A DNA stretch of 9,191 nt, taken from a bacterium (GTDB lineage: Bacteria > SM23-31 > JAUVVT01). The stretch spans positions 1-9,191 of the forward strand of contig JAUVVT010000039.1 in the NCBI GenBank assembly GCA_030604505.1, read 5' to 3'. A program made the position numbers and the translations under genes. Below are positions 5,973-9,191 of the stretch, piece after piece (position 1 is the first letter of the stretch; every line of letters starts with the position of its first letter). Below the pieces are notes generated by a model. That model was given only the letters and a program-made list of their open reading frames with translations, was not told the origin of the DNA and did not search any database.

Positions 5973-7478
5973 ATGAGAATAAAAATAATAAAAGAAGATA
6001 TCATTAAAGCAAAAGGTGAATCCTTAATTATTCCATTATTTGAAGAAAAGGCAAAAAGACCGAAATTTCTTAAAACTATAGATTCGATATTAGACAATAC
6101 AATCGGTAAAATAATTAAAAAAGGATATTTTAAAGGTAAATTGCACGAGATATATTTACTTCCTACTTACGGGAAAATTGGTTCAGAAAATATTATACTT
6201 GTGGGGCTTGGAAAGGAAAAAGAATTCATTTTACAGAACATTTTTCAGATAGTGGGAACAATTGGACAATATATCAAAAAAACAAAGTTTAAAAATGCAA
6301 TTCTACCTGTTTATAATTTATCATTACCATTTCTATCCAAAGGAGAACTCATAAGGATACTTTCACAGGAGTTTGTTTCCGCAGCTTATTCGTTCAATAA
6401 ATATAAATCCGAGAAAGAGGATAATAACATAAAAGAAATAATATTCATTAATGATACCAGCCGGGAATTTTCTACCCTGAAGAAAGAAATAAATTCAGGT
6501 ATTGTGATAGGTGAATCTTCAAACTTCGCCAGAGACCTTTCAAATGCTCCTCCAAATGAGATGACGCCGCTTATTTTGGCAAAAGAAGCTAAAATGATGT
6601 CAAAAAAATACAAAATAAATTGTAGAGTCTTAGGTCCTGAACAGATAAAAAGGATGAAAATGGGAGCATTTTATGCAGTTGCAAAAGGAAGCAGGAATCC
6701 TGCGAGATTGATTGTTATTAAATATAATGGAGGTAAAGTAAATCAGAAACCTATTATAATTATTGGAAAAGGTATCACCTTTGACAGCGGCGGAATTTCC
6801 ATTAAACCGAGTAAAGATATGGATAAGATGAAACATGATATGTCAGGAGCTTCAACGGTTTTGGGAACATTAAAAGGAGTATCCGAACTAAAACTTCCGA
6901 TTAATCTGATCGGCATCGTTCCTTCAACCGAAAACCTTCCGGGTGGAAATGCATATAAACCGGGTGATATATTAAAAACTTATTCAGGAAAAACAATAGA
7001 AGTATTAAATACAGATGCAGAAGGAAGATTGATATTAGCAGATGCATTATCATACGGGGAAAAACTTAAACCATCATTAATAATAGACTTTGCTACACTC
7101 ACAGGTGCATGTGTAGTAGCACTTGGGTATCATGCCTCAGCAGTTCTCGGGAATAAAAAGGAACTGATAGATGAGATTATCCAAGCAGGAGAAAATTCCG
7201 GTGAACGGGTTTGGAAAATGCCATTATGGAAAGATTATTTTACTTATATAAAAAGCGATGTTGCCGATATTAAAAATACAGGTGGTGGTGGCGGTGGGAC
7301 AATTACGGCTGCTGCTTTTCTCAATAATTTTATTAACGAAAAAACATCCTGGGCTCATATTGATATTGCTGGAACTGCATGGGTCGAAGATACAAGACCC
7401 TACGTTCCAAAAGGCGCAACAGGTGTAGGTGTGAAACTTATGATACAATTTATTTTAAATAGATTGAAAACAAAATAA
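5973..7478 (+). CDS. pepA: Cytosol (leucyl) aminopeptidase, M17 family
   Basis: The 501-residue product is the usual length for M17 leucyl aminopeptidases, hexameric two-metal enzymes that remove N-terminal residues from peptides in the cytoplasm. The N-terminal domain covers about 1-165 and the catalytic domain about 175-495. Metal ligands and active-site residues align with those of E. coli PepA at a constant offset of four: Lys266 and Asp271 (in GKGITFDSGG), Lys278, Asp289, and Asp348, Glu350 and Arg352 in the signature NTDAEGRL. An SNFARDLSNAPPNEMTP block marks entry to the catalytic domain. A run of six glycines (437-442) replaces the GGRxGG-like turn common in relatives. Start choice: the frame opens at a TTG at 5907, but ATG 5973 has GAGG at 5960-5963, fits the family length, and lies downstream of the promoter candidate, which the TTG does not. 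Some M17 enzymes also bind DNA as regulators; nothing here shows that. Confidence 0.95.
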   Translation: MRIKIIKEDIIKAKGESLIIPLFEEKAKRPKFLKTIDSILDNTIGKIIKKGYFKGKLHEIYLLPTYGKIGSENIILVGLGKEKEFILQNIFQIVGTIGQYIKKTKFKNAILPVYNLSLPFLSKGELIRILSQEFVSAAYSFNKYKSEKEDNNIKEIIFINDTSREFSTLKKEINSGIVIGESSNFARDLSNAPPNEMTPLILAKEAKMMSKKYKINCRVLGPEQIKRMKMGAFYAVAKGSRNPARLIVIKYNGGKVNQKPIIIIGKGITFDSGGISIKPSKDMDKMKHDMSGASTVLGTLKGVSELKLPINLIGIVPSTENLPGGNAYKPGDILKTYSGKTIEVLNTDAEGRLILADALSYGEKLKPSLIIDFATLTGACVVALGYHASAVLGNKKELIDEIIQAGENSGERVWKMPLWKDYFTYIKSDVADIKNTGGGGGGTITAAAFLNNFINEKTSWAHIDIAGTAWVEDTRPYVPKGATGVGVKLMIQFILNRLKTK

Positions 7479-7577
7479 TGTAACTAAATTTTTGGAAAAG
7501 CAAAATTTATATTTTTGAATATTTTACCATCTTTTTTGTATAAGATTTTATTACAAGAAACTTTTAAATCAAGAATT

Positions 7578-9191
7578 ATGCGGTTAATAAACTACAAATT
7601 ATTATTCAAATTATTGATAATTTCATTCGGATTTTTTTCATTCGGATTTTCATCCCCAGCAAAAAACACATCCAAGAAATCAGAGATTTATCAAAGTAAT
7701 GAAAATTTCCGAATTAATATTGTAACTGCAAAATCATCAAATAATGCCAAGAAAATTGCAGAAAGATTAAATAAGATTATTAAAAAACCGGTTTATATTG
7801 AGAAATTAAGCAGTGGATGGAACGTTCAGGTTGGTGGAATTCAAACAATTGAGGAAGCACAATCAGTTAAAAATAAATTGAGAATAATTGGAATTGAAAA
7901 TCCAAAAATCATAAAAATAGTTGATAGTTCCCAAAAAAATGTCTCTTATTCTGCTTTATCTTTAGACACAGCTTTATCGTCTGATGCAGAAATTGACCTG
8001 TATATAACCGAGATAAATTCTGATATAAAAATTGACGGAAACCTCACTGAACCGGAATGGAATTCTGTTTCTTCTTCATTTAACGGATATTTTTTCCAGC
8101 AGGAACCTTTTGACCGACAGCCATCAACAGAAAAAACAGAGGTTAAGGTTCTGATTGACAAAAACAACCTATACTTTGGAATAATATGTTACTATAATGA
8201 ACCTGAGAAAATCTTTGCCAAGACAATGAGAAGAGACGGTCATCTTCATGGTGATGACAATATTGAATTATTTCTCGACACCTATAAAGATGGCAGAAAC
8301 AGCTTTTATTTTTCCACGAATCCCCTTGGTGCTATGGTAGATGCTGTTGTTACCGATGAGGGAAACTTCATCAATCAGGACTGGGATGCAATTTGGTACT
8401 GCAAAACATCAAAAGACAGTGATGGCTGGTGTGCAGAGATACGTATACCATTTAAATCTTTGCGGTTTAAAGAGGGTGAAGACAGTGATTGGGGAATAAA
8501 TATCGGAAGAGAAATTGCATATAAAAATGAATCGACTTTCATAGTTCCCATACCGCGGTCTTTAAGTCACGGGGGAAAATATAAAGCCTCTCTATTTGCT
8601 AATCTGAAAAATGTAAAAAATCCAAAAAGCGGTAAAAATATCCAAGTGATGCCTTATATGTCAGGTGGAAAAGTTTATGAATATGAACCTTATGAAGGTA
8701 CATCCCGGCTTAGTAGAGGACTCGATATACGATACAGCATAACCCCTAATCTCGTTGCTGATTTTACTTATAAAACCGACTTTGCACAGGTTGAGGCTGA
8801 TCAGGAAATAGTTAATTTTACAAGGTTTAATATCAATTTACCCGAAAAGAGAGAATTCTTCCTCCAAAGCGCCGGTCTTTTTAATTTTGGCGGAGTAAGG
8901 TCAAGAGGTTTTGGAGGCAGCAGCAGAAGAAGAAGTTCAAGTTATATGCTATTTAACAGCAGGTCAATCGGAATTTACGAAGATAATGAAGTGCCTATAT
9001 TAGGAGGGGCTAAACTTACCGGGAAAGCGGGTAAATACACACTGGGATTTTTAAATATTCAGACTGAAAAGAAAAAGATGCTTATCGATGATGATGATGA
9101 CGATGCTGATGTTGATTATACCCAGCCATCTACTAACTACACTGTTTTAAAGGTTAAAAGAGATGTGTTTAGAAATTCAAATATAGGATTC
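7578..9191 (+). CDS. Exported SPOR / CBM9-like / DUF5916 multidomain protein, N-terminal part (3' end outside the window)
   Basis: The frame is open from ATG 7578 to the window edge, giving 538 residues. Residues 1-28 form a signal peptide (basic start, long hydrophobic core) with a plausible cut after Ser-Pro-Ala (26-28). Residues about 44-115 fit a SPOR domain, with strand-helix-strand-strand-helix-strand order and the core GWNVQVGGI...EEAQ...L (80-105); SPOR domains bind glycan-stripped peptidoglycan. Residues about 146-345 resemble a CBM9-like domain, opening with IDGNLTEPEW (152-161) and including NIELFLD. From about 355 the DUF5916 family begins, with DFAQVEADQE (401-410), LPEKREFFLQSAGLF (421-435) and PILGGAKLTGK; its C-terminal part is thought to be an outer-membrane beta-barrel. 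Six Asp in a row (504-509) probably lie in an exposed loop. The ribosome site is weak. The gene starts 99 bp after pepA. Domain calls are by eye; substrate and function are unknown. Confidence 0.85.
   Translation, partial: MRLINYKLLFKLLIISFGFFSFGFSSPAKNTSKKSEIYQSNENFRINIVTAKSSNNAKKIAERLNKIIKKPVYIEKLSSGWNVQVGGIQTIEEAQSVKNKLRIIGIENPKIIKIVDSSQKNVSYSALSLDTALSSDAEIDLYITEINSDIKIDGNLTEPEWNSVSSSFNGYFFQQEPFDRQPSTEKTEVKVLIDKNNLYFGIICYYNEPEKIFAKTMRRDGHLHGDDNIELFLDTYKDGRNSFYFSTNPLGAMVDAVVTDEGNFINQDWDAIWYCKTSKDSDGWCAEIRIPFKSLRFKEGEDSDWGINIGREIAYKNESTFIVPIPRSLSHGGKYKASLFANLKNVKNPKSGKNIQVMPYMSGGKVYEYEPYEGTSRLSRGLDIRYSITPNLVADFTYKTDFAQVEADQEIVNFTRFNINLPEKREFFLQSAGLFNFGGVRSRGFGGSSRRRSSSYMLFNSRSIGIYEDNEVPILGGAKLTGKAGKYTLGFLNIQTEKKKMLIDDDDDDADVDYTQPSTNYTVLKVKRDVFRNSNIGF
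7621..7650 (+). repeat. 15-bp exact tandem duplication inside the signal-peptide coding sequence
   Basis: The 15 bases at 7621-7635 are repeated exactly at 7636-7650. The unit is five codons, so the frame is kept and the hydrophobic core reads SFGFF then SFGFS. It is a simple in-frame slippage-type duplication. Confidence 0.85.

Noticed and set aside
7491..7517. TTTG (7491-7494) and TATTTTTG (7510-7517) as a Bacteroidota-type promoter before the SPOR/DUF5916 gene
   Set aside because: The second box fits TAnnTTTG, but the spacing to the first is about 15 bp instead of about 19-21, and such matches are frequent in A/T-rich DNA.
7946..8167. Minus-strand open frame inside the SPOR/DUF5916 gene
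   Set aside because: The plus-strand frame here carries the recognisable CBM9-like domain; the opposite frame is a shadow without motifs or a ribosome site.

Overview
The window is A+T-rich bacterial chromosome carrying mostly housekeeping genes. From left to right it holds: the 3' part of gatA (+); a convergent two-PDZ HtrA/DegP-type serine protease (-); a 440-bp divergent intergenic region; gatB (+) followed 23 bp later by an unrecognised gene for a 34-residue-repeat protein (+); a leucyl aminopeptidase gene, pepA (+); and the 5' part of a gene for a large secreted protein that joins a SPOR domain, a CBM9-like domain and the start of a DUF5916-type outer-membrane region (+), running off the right edge.

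Organism (inference): GatA and GatB indicate indirect Gln-tRNA and/or Asn-tRNA synthesis by transamidation. The DUF5916/CBM9-like exported protein and the envelope-anchored two-PDZ HtrA point to a Gram-negative bacterium, most likely of the FCB group (Bacteroidota, Ignavibacteriota, Kryptoniota and similar candidate phyla). Readable Shine-Dalgarno sequences (a full AGGAGGTG before htrA, GAGG-type sites before gatB and pepA) argue against a typical Bacteroidota genus, where such sites are usually absent. Nothing in the window fixes the phylum.

How the parts fit: gatA and gatB encode two subunits of one amidotransferase and lie on the same strand, but an antisense htrA and about 2 kb separate them, and gatC is not in view. 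The gap between gatA and htrA carries two perfect hairpins of equal size that probably end transcription from both sides. The gap between htrA and gatB should hold both divergent promoters and contains a TGTCA-based repeat that could be an operator. The repeat-protein gene is probably co-transcribed with gatB. pepA has its own extended -10 promoter candidate, which also favours the ATG start at 5973 over the upstream TTG.

Most noteworthy: the 523-residue repeat protein has fourteen anchor positions at a 34-residue spacing (one step is 35), each followed seven residues later by an invariant aromatic residue; and the last gene places a SPOR domain at the front of a DUF5916-type protein. I see no CRISPR array, insertion sequence, tRNA, rRNA, phage gene or defence system, and no frameshifted gene.
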